Positions 53,416 to 64,000 of a stretch of DNA of 64,000 nt are shown one piece after another. The notes below the pieces were generated by a model. The model searched no databases and had not been told where the DNA came from. It saw nothing but the letters and a program-made list of their open reading frames with translations. A program made the translations under genes and the position numbers. Source of the DNA: Gracilaria gracilis (Eukaryota > Rhodophyta > Florideophyceae > Gracilariales > Gracilariaceae); assembly GCA_030374805.1 (NCBI GenBank), contig JARGSG010000036.1, positions 124,001 to 188,000 of the forward strand. Reading direction: 5' to 3'. The stretch's first letter is position 1. Every line of letters starts with the position of its first letter.

Positions 53416-53490
53416 GGGACAGCAAACCGGTGTGTCGTGGCGCTTCATCGGTGCACCGATGAAGCGCCACGACACCCCGGTCTCCTATCC
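53416..53490. repeat. Palindromic repeat copy M
   Basis: GGGACAGCAAACCGGTGTG on the left, CACCCCGGTCTCCTATCC on the right, with the central 44 bases (GTCGTGGCGC...GCGCCACGAC) perfect. Preceded by CCACCCCAGCTTCATCACTC, also found before copy J. Confidence 0.88.
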
Positions 53491-53818
53491 TACCAGCCGT
53501 TCCTTATAACTTCGCGCATATGTTTTCATTCACGAAGTTCTGTATCCCTAGAGTGTCCACGCTTTCCTTGACAACTCTTTACGCCTTCAGATGCCTCTAA
53601 GGAATCGTGCACATATCCTGGTCGTGTCGAAATAACCCGTTTCGTGCTGTATAGTTGCTATCCTCTCCCGCCCGCTCCGGTCTCCCGTGCACTCCCATAT
53701 CTCGTCGGCAGTTATCTCCCGCCCGCTGTAGTCTCCCGTGCGCTGCCTTTTTTCCTCCGCTACCCTTTCCCGACCACTGCCATCCCCCGTCCGCTCCGGA
53801 AATTCGAATCAGAACCCA

Positions 53819-54808
53819 TCAACACACTCCCTTCTCGTGCATGCACAAAATGGCTCCACATAGTGCATCGAGGTCTACGTCACCGGCACCCTGATTACCC
53901 TGACGAAGGTGCTCAGTCTCCTTCAAAAACTCTCCAGTCCACTCGTGAAAAACAGCTCTATCAACACACGGATTTTCTCTTTGAAACAGATAACAAGGCG
54001 ATAGGAAGCTGTGTAGCGTTTGAATACGTACATCTATGAAACGATAGCGCGCCTGTTTCCCTCAGAAGACAATAATAGGTTTATAGGTTCCGCCGTCAGC
54101 AGATATGACAGGCATAATGGTGACGGGGTCGCTGCTCCCGCGAACACGGACAGCGCGCTGAATGAGAAATGAAACCGAAGTTCCAAAGCACCTGCGAAGG
54201 CTTCGGTCTAACATACGTCCTAAAGAAGCTCCCGATTCGTCCACGTTAAATACGAACTTAGCTTCGTGGATATGGTACTTCAACATGGCAGTTTCCGCAA
54301 GAGAGATACACTTTGCGACGTTTCCAGCCACCACAGCCTCGACACATTCGTTCTCCATCATTCTAACTGGCAAGTACTTCAGGTTGTAACGCATGGTAAA
54401 AGAGTTGATCCACTGTATGAAAGTACGTTCGTGTTTGAAACGAGTTTCCGCCTGAGGCCTCACCGGTAGCCAGCGCACAAAGTGCTGAACGAGGTCTATG
54501 AGTCCCTGTTTGGTCAGAGGCGTGTTGTAAGAGACGAAATACTGAATAGCGTCAACCAGTAGATTCCCCTCTTCTGGTTTCAATGCTTTCGAGCGGCCAC
54601 GGGTTTTGACGGAGATAATCATGTCGGCGTGCTCCAAAGAGTGCTCTCCGCTATGGTGCGCCAGCCAGTTCAAGTACAAAGAACGAAGAAGGCGGGTTAA
54701 AATGGAGTATTCCTCCCCCACCTCTTCGGACGTGGTGCCGTTTTTGTACCTGTCAAACAGAGCGCGCTAAATGGTGTCATGGAACGTGGTTTCGCTGTTA
54801 ACGTTCAT
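53819..54808 (-). pseudogene. pogo/Tc1-like transposase, truncated
   Basis: ATG at 54806-54808 starts MNVNSETTFHDTI, followed by an in-frame TAG and ALFDRYKNGTTSEEV. An HTH region (EHSLEHADMIISVKTRGRSK; QFV-type VDAIQYFVSYNTPLTKQG) leads to the DDE_1 core: KFVFNVDESGASL with the first catalytic Asp, then PVTIMPVISADGGTYKPIIV, TGA at 54062-54064, GKQARYRFIDV, SPCYLFQRENP and DRAVFHEWTGEFL. The second Asp and the remainder lie in a decayed or missing part. The layout is that of pogo/jerky-type transposases. Two in-frame stops; no terminal repeats found. Confidence 0.65.
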
Positions 54809-55010
54809 TGTTGGTGGTGAAGATTGAAAACGAATATGCTGCACAGTAAAAACGTATCCGAGCTGTGTTGTGGAAGAATGGATACGGTGGTTTGTGTTAG
54901 CTCGTCGCTTTCATACTCGGAACGGAGAAAAACTAGGTTTATGTGTACAAAAAGGTTTTGTGAAAAGGACAGAAGATCTGTATCATTCTAAAAGCTTGCG
55001 TCTGACCGCT

Positions 55011-55388
55011 TCAACACCTTTTGCCCACGTGATTGACCCAGAGTAGGCCATTGTGTCCATTGTTGTGATGAAAATGTCTTGCTTGGCGTGCGAAAGTTAG
55101 GTCTCTGTTATTGAAGGCCATGTCTGTAAAGGCAGCAAAAGAAGAATGTTTGGTTCTTGATTTTGCGTTTACATTACTAAATATCTCTGTCTGAGGTACA
55201 CTTAGTTTAAAGCTAGGCCGGGGCTGGTACAGCTCTAAGTTTTGTTCAAGATGGGATGAGAGCTTTGCATCTTGGGCAAGCTTGGTTGTGAATGGGTCAT
55301 GCAGAAGATTGTGCGTTCCGCCTAGCAATGCGTAATGTAACGTAATCAGAATGATGTCAAGGAGACGTGAAGATGCTAGGGTACGCAT
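55011..55388 (-). CDS. Hypothetical 125-residue protein, possible signal peptide
   Basis: Starts MRTLASSRLLDIILITLHYA, a plausible signal peptide. The rest is hydrophilic (SSHLEQNLELYQPRP; HSSFAAFTDMAFNNRD). No domain recognised and no second copy here. The frame is open and isolated; an accidental ORF cannot be excluded. Confidence 0.25.
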   Translation of the reverse strand: MRTLASSRLLDIILITLHYALLGGTHNLLHDPFTTKLAQDAKLSSHLEQNLELYQPRPSFKLSVPQTEIFSNVNAKSRTKHSSFAAFTDMAFNNRDLTFARQARHFHHNNGHNGLLWVNHVGKRC

Positions 55389-55399
55389 TGTGGTGATGA

Positions 55400-56660
55400 T
55401 CTGGCAAAGCAGACAGTTTGGTTTTGGGTCGGTTGTCCGGTTGTGTGCCGCAAAGAGTGGATGTTTTGGTGTTACGGTTCTGGCGCCAGATTAATAACAC
55501 TACCGCTACACAGGGTTTTGCCTCTAACTTCTATGTTTGTGATATGATAGATCCCATTCTAGTTTCTTTGTGTAGAGAACACAAAGATTAAGCCTGTCTA
55601 TAATTCTTGTAGAAAGCTATGGAGCGGTTTACGCGTAAGAAGACTTCTGTGACAAGCTTTCGTATTCATAGCGGTCTCGTTGATGCAAATCGCTGCTGAG
55701 AATATCGTCTTTGAGTAGACCATTAATACTTTTGGGCTTATTAATATGTTGAACGGTTGTACTCATGTTGACGAAAGATCACCTGTGCGACATAATATAT
55801 GTGTCTTATATTTGGTCATTGCAAAATTGATTGCCATTGCTGTCGACTACCAACGGTACTTAAAAAACTCTAGTACATGTCGCTCGGTTTTGGCGCAAAA
55901 TGTAGTTTTGAGGTTTTGAAACATACAAAACATACTACATTTAAATTGCCGAAAAAAAAGAATTTGAGTAGAATAATGACCATTCAATTAGAAATTGTTA
56001 TAGATGATCATGTGATGTAGGTGGCGGTAATCTTTATAGCTAAATATGAGAAGCATTGAAAGAGTTTTCGGCGGAAATGAAACCTTGAACTCGCCCAATC
56101 GGACAGATTTTCGTCTTCTTAAGAGGTCGAAATCTCGGCTTTAGTCAAGCTTTTGGATACTTTGTCCTCGAATTGTTATGTACAATTTCTTTCTATATAA
56201 ACAGCTGGAGTAACATGTGTAGTGGTCTATGTTATCAATAAACTTTCGACGAATTTCGTTTGGCAAAACGAAATACTGTTTTTGAAAAACGTGATATCGT
56301 TTTTCTCACAAATACTGTACTAGCCAAGGTGCTGTTTTAAGAACCAATACACACGTCGAGTAATTAATACTTCAATAGTTCTATTTATTACAGCGAATCC
56401 CCAATTACTGGAAGTTGCGGGAAATCGCTAATATTGGGCGGAGAATGAGCGATGGTTCAAAGGTGTCTTCGGGTGTCACTGATTTAAAATTCTGTGCTTA
56501 GAATCTCTAGACCGTGTATATATTTTAAACCTTATTGAAAAAACCTCTTTTTCAAAGTACACCCCAATTAACCCTAGGGATACTCCCCAATGTTTTTCGG
56601 CGTCACAGTGTGCCATCATTTCTAGAGAGATACGGAGCGCAAGTTTAGGCTAAGTAGCCC
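55400..56660. other. AT-rich intergenic DNA, no gene recognised
   Basis: AT-rich, stops in all frames, a few short inverted motifs (for example GGCAAAACGAAATACTG around 56262). I find no transposon ends, RNA gene or protein family. Confidence 0.45.
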
Positions 56661-56839
56661 GAAAATGTGCCATAATGGCAAAATGTGCGCAGTACATGTC
56701 AAACATTACAGTGGCCGGTGCCAGATATTTGAGCAAGTCAAGATCGGGCTCCAGAGCTTCACTATGATACAAAGGAGTATGCTCGATACAGAGCACCCCC
56801 TGAACAGTTCACATTCTCCTCAGTGCACTGAAAGCGACA

Positions 56840-57989
56840 TGGCACAAACTAGACAAATGTCCACTAGTCAACCAAACAAGCGAACGAGGTGGATTGAAGG
56901 TCCATCTTAGAGAAATTGGTGCGGTACGAGTGTCGTGTCTGAGAGTCGGGAGCACCTCTTCGTCCATCATGACTGCCGCTTCTGTGCAAAACAAACGACG
57001 AACGCAACTGACCTAGGCCACAAAACTACAGATCGCAAACGAATTGACCACAGTAACATCAGTGCAGGGCATAATACGACCAAATGCCTGCTCCACGTGC
57101 ACGCGCAAAGAGGATAGAAAGTAGTTAAAAGCTTTCTCATACCCGAAACAAACCTGTGATGCAGGAATTGTGGTTATCAAATTATCCATACACACATATG
57201 CTTCGTCTCTCACTAACGAAAACTCTGTGGGCAAGTCTTGCCCACCCAAAAATTGTGATAGCTTAGAGGCCGCAAATGCCAACTAGTCATGCGTATACCC
57301 GACGCATTTGGCAGAAGCAAACAAGAAACGGCCGGCATAATCCACAACTGCCTGAACCGGTATCGCATAATAGCCCTTCCTGCACCAACATTTCGCAGCG
57401 TTTCTTCTTGGGGGCTTTATTTTCATTTTTATGCCATCAATAGCCCCAATACAACCAGTAAGTGGACGTACAAACGATTGGGATGTTTTAAAGCCTCTCG
57501 AAAGCTCTGCCAAATCTTCATGTTGGTCTGAAATACCCGAAAGCTTCAACACATGAGATAACGCAACGCAAGTCTGTAAAAACACGTAGTAGACAGTAGA
57601 ACGCTGCGTTCGGAACAATTGGTGAATCCTATCCAGTATCCTCCAGAAAGTCGACCCAATGTGATTCCGAGCCGGGTCGCAACTGATAACGTGGGTCTCC
57701 CTGATATCTCTCCCATTTCGTCGCTCTTCTTCAATAAAGGCTGAATCATAGCGACCAGTTTGTAGAACGATTTGCGTGTCCTACGATAGTCTCTTTTAAA
57801 ACCCACGTCGCTGAGGAAATCAGTTATCGATTCGAAGGTGACATTTTTGCGCCACTCCCGCGGAGATATGTGCGACTTCGTAGAGTTTGAATTCTTTTCC
57901 AAAACCTTTCTGATTCGTAGACTCGCTTTCCGTAAGAGAGAAGACCGTTGCAGCTCATCAAATTGGACCGAAACGAAGACCGATGTCAT
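56840..57989 (-). pseudogene. PIF/Harbinger transposase, degenerate second copy
   Basis: From ATG at 57987-57989: MTSVFVSVQFDELQ, then FLSDVGFKRDYRRTRKSFYK, LGITLGRLSGGYW, a frameshift near 57630, LFRTQRSTVYYVF, and GCIGAIDGIKMKIKPP with the first catalytic Asp. TAG at 57283-57285 follows, then VRDEAYVCMDNLI (second Asp) and RVHVEQAFGR (Glu). DDE_Tnp_4 type, sister to the copy at 19645-20894. One frameshift and at least one stop. The C-terminal end fades near 56840. Confidence 0.78.
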
Positions 57990-58073
57990 CTTGCATGAAG
58001 CGGTTGCAAGTATTTCTACAGGGTGAGGCGGTACCAAGTGGCTGTTGTCGATGATCCAACAGAAATGGTGGTA

Positions 58074-58528
58074 TCAAGATGTTTTGTGCAACACGATGAA
58101 ATAGAGAACCGAAAGTAAAGAGGCGGCTAGACAATGCTTGCCAAACGATGTCATAGCTGGTGCGCAGGGGCGCCGCTTGGGCTCCCGCCGACGGGGCACT
58201 GCTGACGACGCACGCGGCGCCCCCCGACGACGACGCAGGCAAAGACGAGGCAGGCGACGCGACGCAGCTCTGGTTTCTATGCCGTCTGACGACGAGTACC
58301 AAGGGTGCAACAAACGAACGAAAGCCGTTTTCTTGATTTCGATGTGCAAAGCGCTTTTAGCAGCTCTTGTTGAAACGTGTACGGGAAATCAAAGTAGACC
58401 GCCAGCATAGATCCACCTTGATATCTCCACATGTCTACAGCTTTGCCGTTGGGTAGACGATGAAGACTTTTGCCGAAGGTAGGATTTGTGGAGCAGCTTG
58501 AGGAAAGCTGGTTCAAGTCGAAGAACAA
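58074..58528 (-). pseudogene. Unrecognised protein fragment with hydrophobic segment
   Basis: One frame reads LHRLPNGKAVDMWRYQGG then SMLAVYFDFPYTFQQELLKA; a frameshift near 58340 leads to IEIKKTAFVRLLHPWYSSSD, a GC-rich Arg/Ala stretch (58150-58270), and the hydrophobic LAASLLSVLYFIVL. It looks like part of a secretory or membrane enzyme, and the Arg/Ala-rich GC block resembles that in the glycosyltransferase relic at 25.1 kb, but I cannot name a family. Confidence 0.3.
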
Positions 58529-58769
58529 AAGAGTATAAAGCGTACTGCCTTCGGTTCGAGTTCGTTGAAATCTTTACTAGAGTTTCGGTTGTTGGACACG
58601 CGTCGGAAACTGTCTTCTTTTCTTTGCGATTGGTTTAGATATCATTGCAGAGAGTTCGTGTCTCTTGGTTCAACGCCCGTCCCCAATAGACCAGAGCAGC
58701 AGTGGAGCCACCCAGTCCAAGAAAGCCTCGCCTCGGTCAAGTCAATAGTTCAGTCCAATAGACCTTGAA

Positions 58770-61630
58770 ACTCCCGAAGAAGCAGAACGTCTTGACACAC
58801 TCAATGCTTACGCAAAGTTAGCAGACAAGTCTATTGGCGGCGACGATCTTGGTGCCATTTCTCGAGATATTGAGAGTATGGGCAGCGCGTCTTGCACAAG
58901 GATGCGAACCAATCCGCATGCTGTGAAGTTCGTCGTTCATAGCTCATCCCACTGCGTGGTGCGTGATTGCGCTACCCATTAAGTCACCTTTACACGCGAC
59001 AGTGACTGGGCTTGTGACATACGGAAGCGAGCCCTCTAATCAAGAACTTGGGAAACGGTTCGTTGAAACTGTGGCTAAGGAATTTGAGACTCACCTGAGA
59101 GCAGGAAAATCAAGTGATGCTCGCCGAGCCCTTCGTTTCCTTGCGTGTCTCATGGACTGCAGAATAATTTCTGCGGAAGCAATGGCAGATCAAATCATCT
59201 CAATATTGGAGGCTACCGTATTCGAGTTGTCCCAAGTAAGTAGGTCAGAGCGTGGATTGCATTGCGGTGGTGTATTTCTTGAAGAGCTTGGACTTTCACC
59301 GTGTCCGTGGATCGCAAAAGCACTTCATGAACGAGCCCCTGAAAAACTGCAAGCGATGTCGAACCTGGTTGACCGGATTGAAAGCTTATAGGATGGAAGC
59401 CGATGGAGTGGCCTGGCACATGCAAACAAGAACCGACCAATGCCTGCTTTCTCAGAGTTACTCATCGCATTCAATTATCTCCGCAACGACGGATGAGGCA
59501 TTTCGACCGATGTAGTCCCGCGACCGCAGGATCAGTTCTCACAGCTGTTACAAGGAAGTTTTGTTATAGCCCTGCTTTTTTCAACGGTCCCAGCCCATTC
59601 TAAACTGTCGAAGTATTCCAGTCCTGGCTTCCGCATGATTCGGGTTAATCTAAAGCAAGAACGTATTCGTCCCGTGAAATCTGGTGGTGGGCAGGCGCAC
59701 CCTGGAGAGAACGGTGTTAATAGCTAGAGAGGAGACAGAAAAAGTGATGACTTTCAAAATGAGTCGCATAAACTGACCTTCTCATCTCTGGCGAACCCAG
59801 ATGGGGGCTCAGCAAATGGAGCTGGTGATAACCGTGGTGACCAATCGAGAGAAACTGATGTCAAGAAAGAAGAAGGCATTGTGATTGGCTCTGTATGCAA
59901 CGGTGAGGTTGATTTTACTAGACTGGATAAACAGAAGATGCCATAAGACCCTGCTTCCCGTGAAAAGATGGAGCACTCTACAGGAATCATCGAAATGGAA
60001 CCAGCAAACGGTGCGCCTACGAATTCTAGATCAGGCAAAGCACCGGACGGAGACATCGGTATGGTAGAATACATGAAACGACGAACGTTAGTCAATAGTT
60101 ATAACCTACGATGCTACATTGCCGATATCATAGACCTCTTTGGGTGAAAATCACACTATAGCAGCTGAAAGACTTTTGAATCTTCCTGTGTTCAGAGAGC
60201 AAAGTGACGATATTGTTGAAAGCATTTTCTAGCAAATGTGTGCGACGCCTACCCCCTGTTTTCCACCGGTTTACTTCGGCAAACTCTTCGTCGATTTGTG
60301 CCGTGTGAAAGAAATACGGTTACCGACTTCTTTGCAGACAGCAGTGAACACAATGTTTCAGGAAGCTGGTGACATGGACCCGGAATCTTTCGATCGATTG
60401 ACGGAATGGTTTTCATTTCACCTCAGCAACTTCGGGTATAGGTGGAACTGTTCGGACTGGGCTCTCTATGCTGATGTGGAAATGGTGGATAAATTCCCGT
60501 ACAGAGCGATGTTCTGCAAAGATGTTTTACGTCAATGTACTCGTCTATCGTATTACGAAAGAATCATTGGAATTGTACCACAAGAAATGAGCTGCTTCTT
60601 TCCGCCTAAACCAAGAAATGGTGATAGATCGCAATTGAATCCAGAAATCAATGAGTTCATGAAAATTGTCACTGGTAAGGGGAAACAGGATGCTCGATCG
60701 GTTAAACGTAGATTAGAAGAGCTCATTCTATTGAGAGAGATGGAAGTTTAAGAAGGAGACAAAAGCAGTACGGAAGTGGAAGTGAACCTTGCCCGCCTTG
60801 CAGCCCTGATAAGAGCCATCCTTCAAGCTGGGTGTAGAACGCTTTCTCATTTCGACATCATATCCGAGTGATATGAGGGCATTTTACGCGAAATATGAGT
60901 GAAGGATGGTTCTCTTGCGAAGCGCTTACTTACCCTGGAGGTAGTAAATTTCGGGAAGGACGTCTACATCCGCAAAATGTATGTTCTGGACAAATTGTGT
61001 GCCCTCTCTGTAATTGACGGGCATATATACACTCATGTCTCATATTCGAGAGAGTAAGTGAGAAACTGCGGCAAATGAAGCGCATCAGTAACAAGGATAT
61101 TGAAGCGAACCTTAACGACTCTGACTGTTGGGAGCTAATACGCCTTTTAATGTTCGGAGCATTGTCAAGAAAGGAAGCAGCGCGAGGCGAACTTCAACTG
61201 GTGTCGCAAAACGCTGCATCTGCGAATGAGAGAGAAATGGTAAATGTAGTAGTACTTCTTAAAGAAGCTAAACGAAAAGTAGAAATGGCAAAGAAGGAAG
61301 TCGCAGAGCTGATTTTAGGTGCCCAGAGACGGTCGTTTGGAATATTTTCCAGGCTTCTGATGATCAACAAAACTGACACAGATGGTATTGTGATGGGCCA
61401 GGGAGAGGAAAAAGAACTTCCCGGTTTCAGTGGCAAACCAATCTGGTAACGGTGATGTTCTGGTATGATGCGAGAGTTGGCAAGGAAGCACGCCCGGCAT
61501 CTGTCAATCATCATTGACCAACTTTATAACGACACACGAGACAATCGGGATCAGCACCGGGTTCTGTGGAAGTCGTTTGAAATTATCAAGGAGATTGAAG
61601 CAAGCGATATGCTGAGTAGTGTAATTTAGG
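58770..61630 (+). pseudogene. NCBP1: Nuclear cap-binding protein subunit 1 (CBP80) pseudogene
   Basis: CBP80 is the large subunit of the nuclear cap-binding complex; with CBP20 it holds the m7G cap and links splicing and export. In order: TPEEAERLDTLNAYAKLADK; the MIF4G domain (nt 58963-59391: LPIKSPLHATVTGL, SSDARRALRFLACLMDCRII); a degenerate middle (~59480-60230, with LRCYIADIIDLF); MIF4G-like type 1 (nt 60236-60751: VYFGKLFVDLCR, RLTEWFSFHLSNFGYRWN, LRQCTRLSYYERIIGIVP); and part of MIF4G-like type 2 (FGKDVYIRKMYVLDKLCALS; from 61075 to 61449). Stops (e.g. 60233, ~60870) and frame changes break it. No clear introns explain the breaks. A working copy presumably lies elsewhere in the genome. 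Confidence 0.75.
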
Positions 61631-61639
61631 TTTTCGTAT

Positions 61640-62331
61640 TAGGTTGATGTCTTGAAACTGGAAGCCTTTCAATCAGATACGAGCCAGAAGAGGACAGGGC
61701 TATAGTCATAGTCCTCTAGATGATGTGAACATTGATTGGAGTTGTAACCCTGTTCCCAGTGAGTCCGTGCGAAGCCTAGCTGATCACGGACTTTCCTCTG
61801 AGGAAAAAGAGACATTTTCATTGCTATGAATTGGATCTCGTTGCGCGACACTCCTTGAAGAAGAAGAAGAAAACGTCTCGTTAGAGACGCCTTATGGTAG
61901 GGATTATGGAGATTGTGTTTGAGTGGTGAAGACAGTCTGGAAAAGTTATCGTACGGTAATGGAGTTGCTGGAGTTGTGCAACGAAACAGTCAACTGTTGT
62001 GCGATTCCAATATTGTGAACGAAGCTATCTCTATAACATTTCATTCCGCAAAAGAAACAGGTAGTACTCCTCGCAGTATGTTAACTTTCTGCCAAGCAAA
62101 AGACCATGGCACGATAGTGGCGCTACTGTGCTGGGTTTGACAGTTTGTGGGACAAGTGAACGTCTATGTAGGGCCTTGAACTCCTGGAGAGATTTGTAAT
62201 CCGGGGCTTACAAGTGCAACTAGGTAACCGGGTGAATGATTTTACTATGATATGTGTTCAACCACCGCTCTTTCTTTGCACCGCGGAATTTTGGAGAGGA
62301 AGAGTTTTATCCCTCATGGCTCTCCACGTCA
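61640..62331. other. No gene recognised
   Basis: Only short frames (for example + 61913-62140). This may be the decayed 3' part or flank of the cap-binding pseudogene. No repeat or RNA gene seen. Confidence 0.35.
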
Positions 62332-62411
62332 TTCTTCAAAAACTTCCACATCTTGCTACATCGCGGAGCAGCCTCTGGCTCAAATAGCGAATCATTGTGA
62401 TTCTATCCAGG
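62332..62411. repeat. 80-bp direct repeat, left copy
   Basis: About 90% identical by eye to 63871-63950, sharing CGCGGAGCAGCCTCTG and CAAATAGCGAATCATTGTGA. Together the copies bracket the transporter fragment. Confidence 0.85.
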
Positions 62412-62972
62412 CTCTGTACAACAAGATAGTCCCACTGGAGCAGACACCCTTTGACACACCTCTTGGTGTGTCACAACAGCGAAGACGAAGCAAGGCATGT
62501 GATCGGCTGCCGAGTGCTGATACAACCAACTAGTCACAAAGGTCATTCAATTCATTTACTGCAGTTCTCGGTACTAATGCAAGCGTTATTCTAAACCCAT
62601 CGAGTTAACTTACTTCGGTGGTGCGAAGAAAGGATCAAGTCCTAAAGAGAAACAAAAGTTAGAGAATCACGGAAGGCAGCAAGGGTTCGTTGAATAAAAG
62701 TTCGAACACATATGACATGGTATGTGAAAGAAACCAGGAGTGCCATAGGACGCTGAGGAAGGATTGTCGACTGACAGTGTTGCTCAACCTAAAACAGTCG
62801 TTGCATATTCCTTGACCTGGGTGACAGGTATAATCGAGCAGTTCTCAGTGCGATATGATAACGACAAATGCATTGGTTGAGGACATTGACAGAAGTTACG
62901 GTCAAGAAAGTAAAAAAATGCAGTTGGGGGAGCAGAGATGTGCTGAAAAGAAACAGAGGCTGGTTTACAGGT

Positions 62973-63870
62973 CTATGATTTCTCTGTACGCATTTCTGGA
63001 CTTGTGGTAAGAGGCTCCTTAGCCGTGTCAAGCTTCGAGGCAGTTTGCTGCTCAGCCTTCTTCTTCATCTCAGCTCTTCTGACCAGCGTGTATCCTAGAG
63101 AGGCCGAAAGTACGATAAGTAGGGCAAGGAAACCAAGAGATGAGATGGGATTTTGATATACAAGAAGGGCAATGATAGTCTGCGCAGCTGTCTTTGCAGT
63201 AGCAGACACATTGTGTGTAAGAAGGGAGGTATACTTGATCTGAGCGGCCGTTGCAAAAGACATACTGACACCCAGCAATCCAGAAACAAGCAAAAAAACC
63301 TAGTAGTTGATTGTACGGATTTTTGGAGAGGTAAGAACGTACGAAATCTCACCGGAACCGCGAATGAGCGGGAAGAAGAGGGAAGAGGCGTTGAAGTTGT
63401 TATACAGGGTGGTTTTCCAGGGATTGTTGTCGACGAGGACAAACCTCTTCTTGACAAAGATGGAGTTCATGGCGACGAAGAAGGAAGAGGTGACATCAAA
63501 AAGAACTCCAAGAAGAGACCATCGCATCTTCTCTACGTTTCCAAGAGCAAAACTGGACACGTCGAAAGCACAGCACACCATGGCCTTGAAGGAAGTGATC
63601 TGGTTCAGAACGACGTAGTCAAAAACAACGTTGAAGACAAGGGTGAGCGATCGCGTAACCTGGTAGAAAGACACCTCGACATACTTGAGACAGAAGTTGT
63701 TGAACACAATCATGGACGTGAACACAAAGGACAAGGAAAGCATCTGCTTGAGAACGTCGGGGCGCACCTCAAAAGGCAGCACATTGGCGAGGCGCAGCTT
63801 GCCAGCAATATAACAAAACAGCACAGTGACAACACACTGCAACCAAGTGATGAAGAAAGACGCCGACTAA
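62973..63870 (-). pseudogene. SLC35C-type GDP-sugar transporter, 5'-truncated
   Basis: Golgi nucleotide-sugar transporter of the drug/metabolite superfamily, closest to GDP-fucose transporters. From the truncation at 63870 the frame reads ITWLQCVVTVLFCY, MIVFNNFCLKYVEVSFYQVT, RSLTLVFNVVFDYVVL, NPWKTTLYNNFNA, then TAG at 63300-63302 in a transmembrane helix, then QIKYTSLLTHNVSATAKTAA (the conserved substrate region) and a Lys-rich tail. The family has ~10 membrane helices; the first one or two are missing here, lost exactly where the 80-bp repeat begins. The TAG sits where relatives carry Trp (F-W-G), a one-base change. Either a recent pseudogene or part of a duplicated segment. Confidence 0.75.
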
Positions 63871-63950
63871 TCCTTCAAAAATTTCCACGTCTTGTTACTT
63901 CGCGGAGCAGCCTCTGCCTCAAATAGCGAATCATTGTGACTCTATCCAGG
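63871..63950. repeat. 80-bp direct repeat, right copy
   Basis: Partner of 62332-62411. The transporter coding sequence begins immediately to its left, with no upstream exon. Confidence 0.85.
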
Positions 63951-64000
63951 TTTTGATTCCCCCAAACTGGACCAACTGAAAATTTCAGAACACCCTGCGT

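Noticed and set aside
53644-54039. 131-codon + strand frame
   Set aside because: Overlaps the pogo-like coding sequence on the - strand, which has recognisable motifs (CYLFQRENP).
63153-63926. 257-codon + strand frame
   Set aside because: Antisense shadow of the transporter coding sequence; the - strand matches a known family with membrane helices.
1-64000. CRISPR arrays, bacterial operons, rRNA or organelle genes
   Set aside because: Looked for and not seen; the repeats here are palindromes, LTRs and tandem duplications, and coding content is nuclear eukaryotic.

Overview
This is nuclear DNA from a eukaryote. Genes are sparse, GT-AG introns are visible, there are no operons, and almost all recognisable coding sequence comes from eukaryotic transposable elements or broken copies of eukaryotic genes. 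The mixture (Ty3/gypsy with chromodomain, MULE/FAR1, PIF/Harbinger, Plavaka/CACTA-like, hAT, piggyBac, pogo, plus relics of glycosyltransferase and nucleotide-sugar transporter genes) would suit a repeat-rich algal genome. A florideophyte red alga such as Chondrus is my best guess; that is inference, not something the sequence proves.

Layout. 1-3.6 kb: MULE/FAR1-like transposase gene with one intron and a frameshifted 5' end. 4.76-18.2 kb: a decayed gene of unknown family, split by a complete 11,990-bp Ty3/gypsy element (5403-17392). That element has 997-bp LTRs, a 5-bp target duplication (ATGTA), gag, pol, chromodomain, and an antisense ORF region between pol and the 3' LTR. 18.4-21.3 kb: two oppositely oriented fragments of an RluA-type pseudouridine synthase around a degenerate Harbinger transposase. 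21.57-23.90 kb: a near-intact PIF/Harbinger element with 20-bp TIRs, TTA target duplications and both expected ORFs. 23.9-25.2 kb: type II membrane glycosyltransferase pseudogene. 25.7-27.7 kb: decayed DUF7869-type protein. 28.3-29.1 kb: piggyBac relic, cut by a second LTR element of which one LTR and an antisense ORF remain (29.14-31.55 kb). 31.9-32.9 kb: purine-rich coiled-coil gene with a clean intron. 33.3-35.2 kb: cluster of palindromic repeats. 35.4-36.3 kb: SET-domain relic. 36.6-38.9 kb: decayed coiled-coil gene. 38.9-42.1 kb: Plavaka/CACTA-like transposase pseudogene. 42.8-43.9 kb: tandemly duplicated mini-exon structure. 45.8-49.5 kb: large decayed gene of unknown family with a cupin-like C-terminus. 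49.8-53.5 kb: long inverted/direct repeat complex carrying the same palindromes, invaded by a 919-bp hAT element. 53.8-54.8 kb: pogo-like transposase relic. 56.8-58.0 kb: second degenerate Harbinger transposase. 58.8-61.6 kb: pseudogene of nuclear cap-binding subunit NCBP1/CBP80. 63.0-63.9 kb: truncated SLC35C-type nucleotide-sugar transporter, flanked by 80-bp direct repeats.

The genes do not form a pathway. The window is a layered record of insertions. The gypsy element went into an older gene, hAT went into the palindrome complex, an LTR element went into piggyBac, and Harbinger lies at the end of the glycosyltransferase relic. Host-type genes (NCBP1, RluA, SLC35C, glycosyltransferase, SET) survive only as broken copies. 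The most original signals are the antisense ORF shared by two LTR elements with a stop codon at the same domain boundary, the repeated ~75-bp perfect palindromes with the larger fold-back built around them, and the mini-exon duplication bounded by CAG|GTAA junctions.
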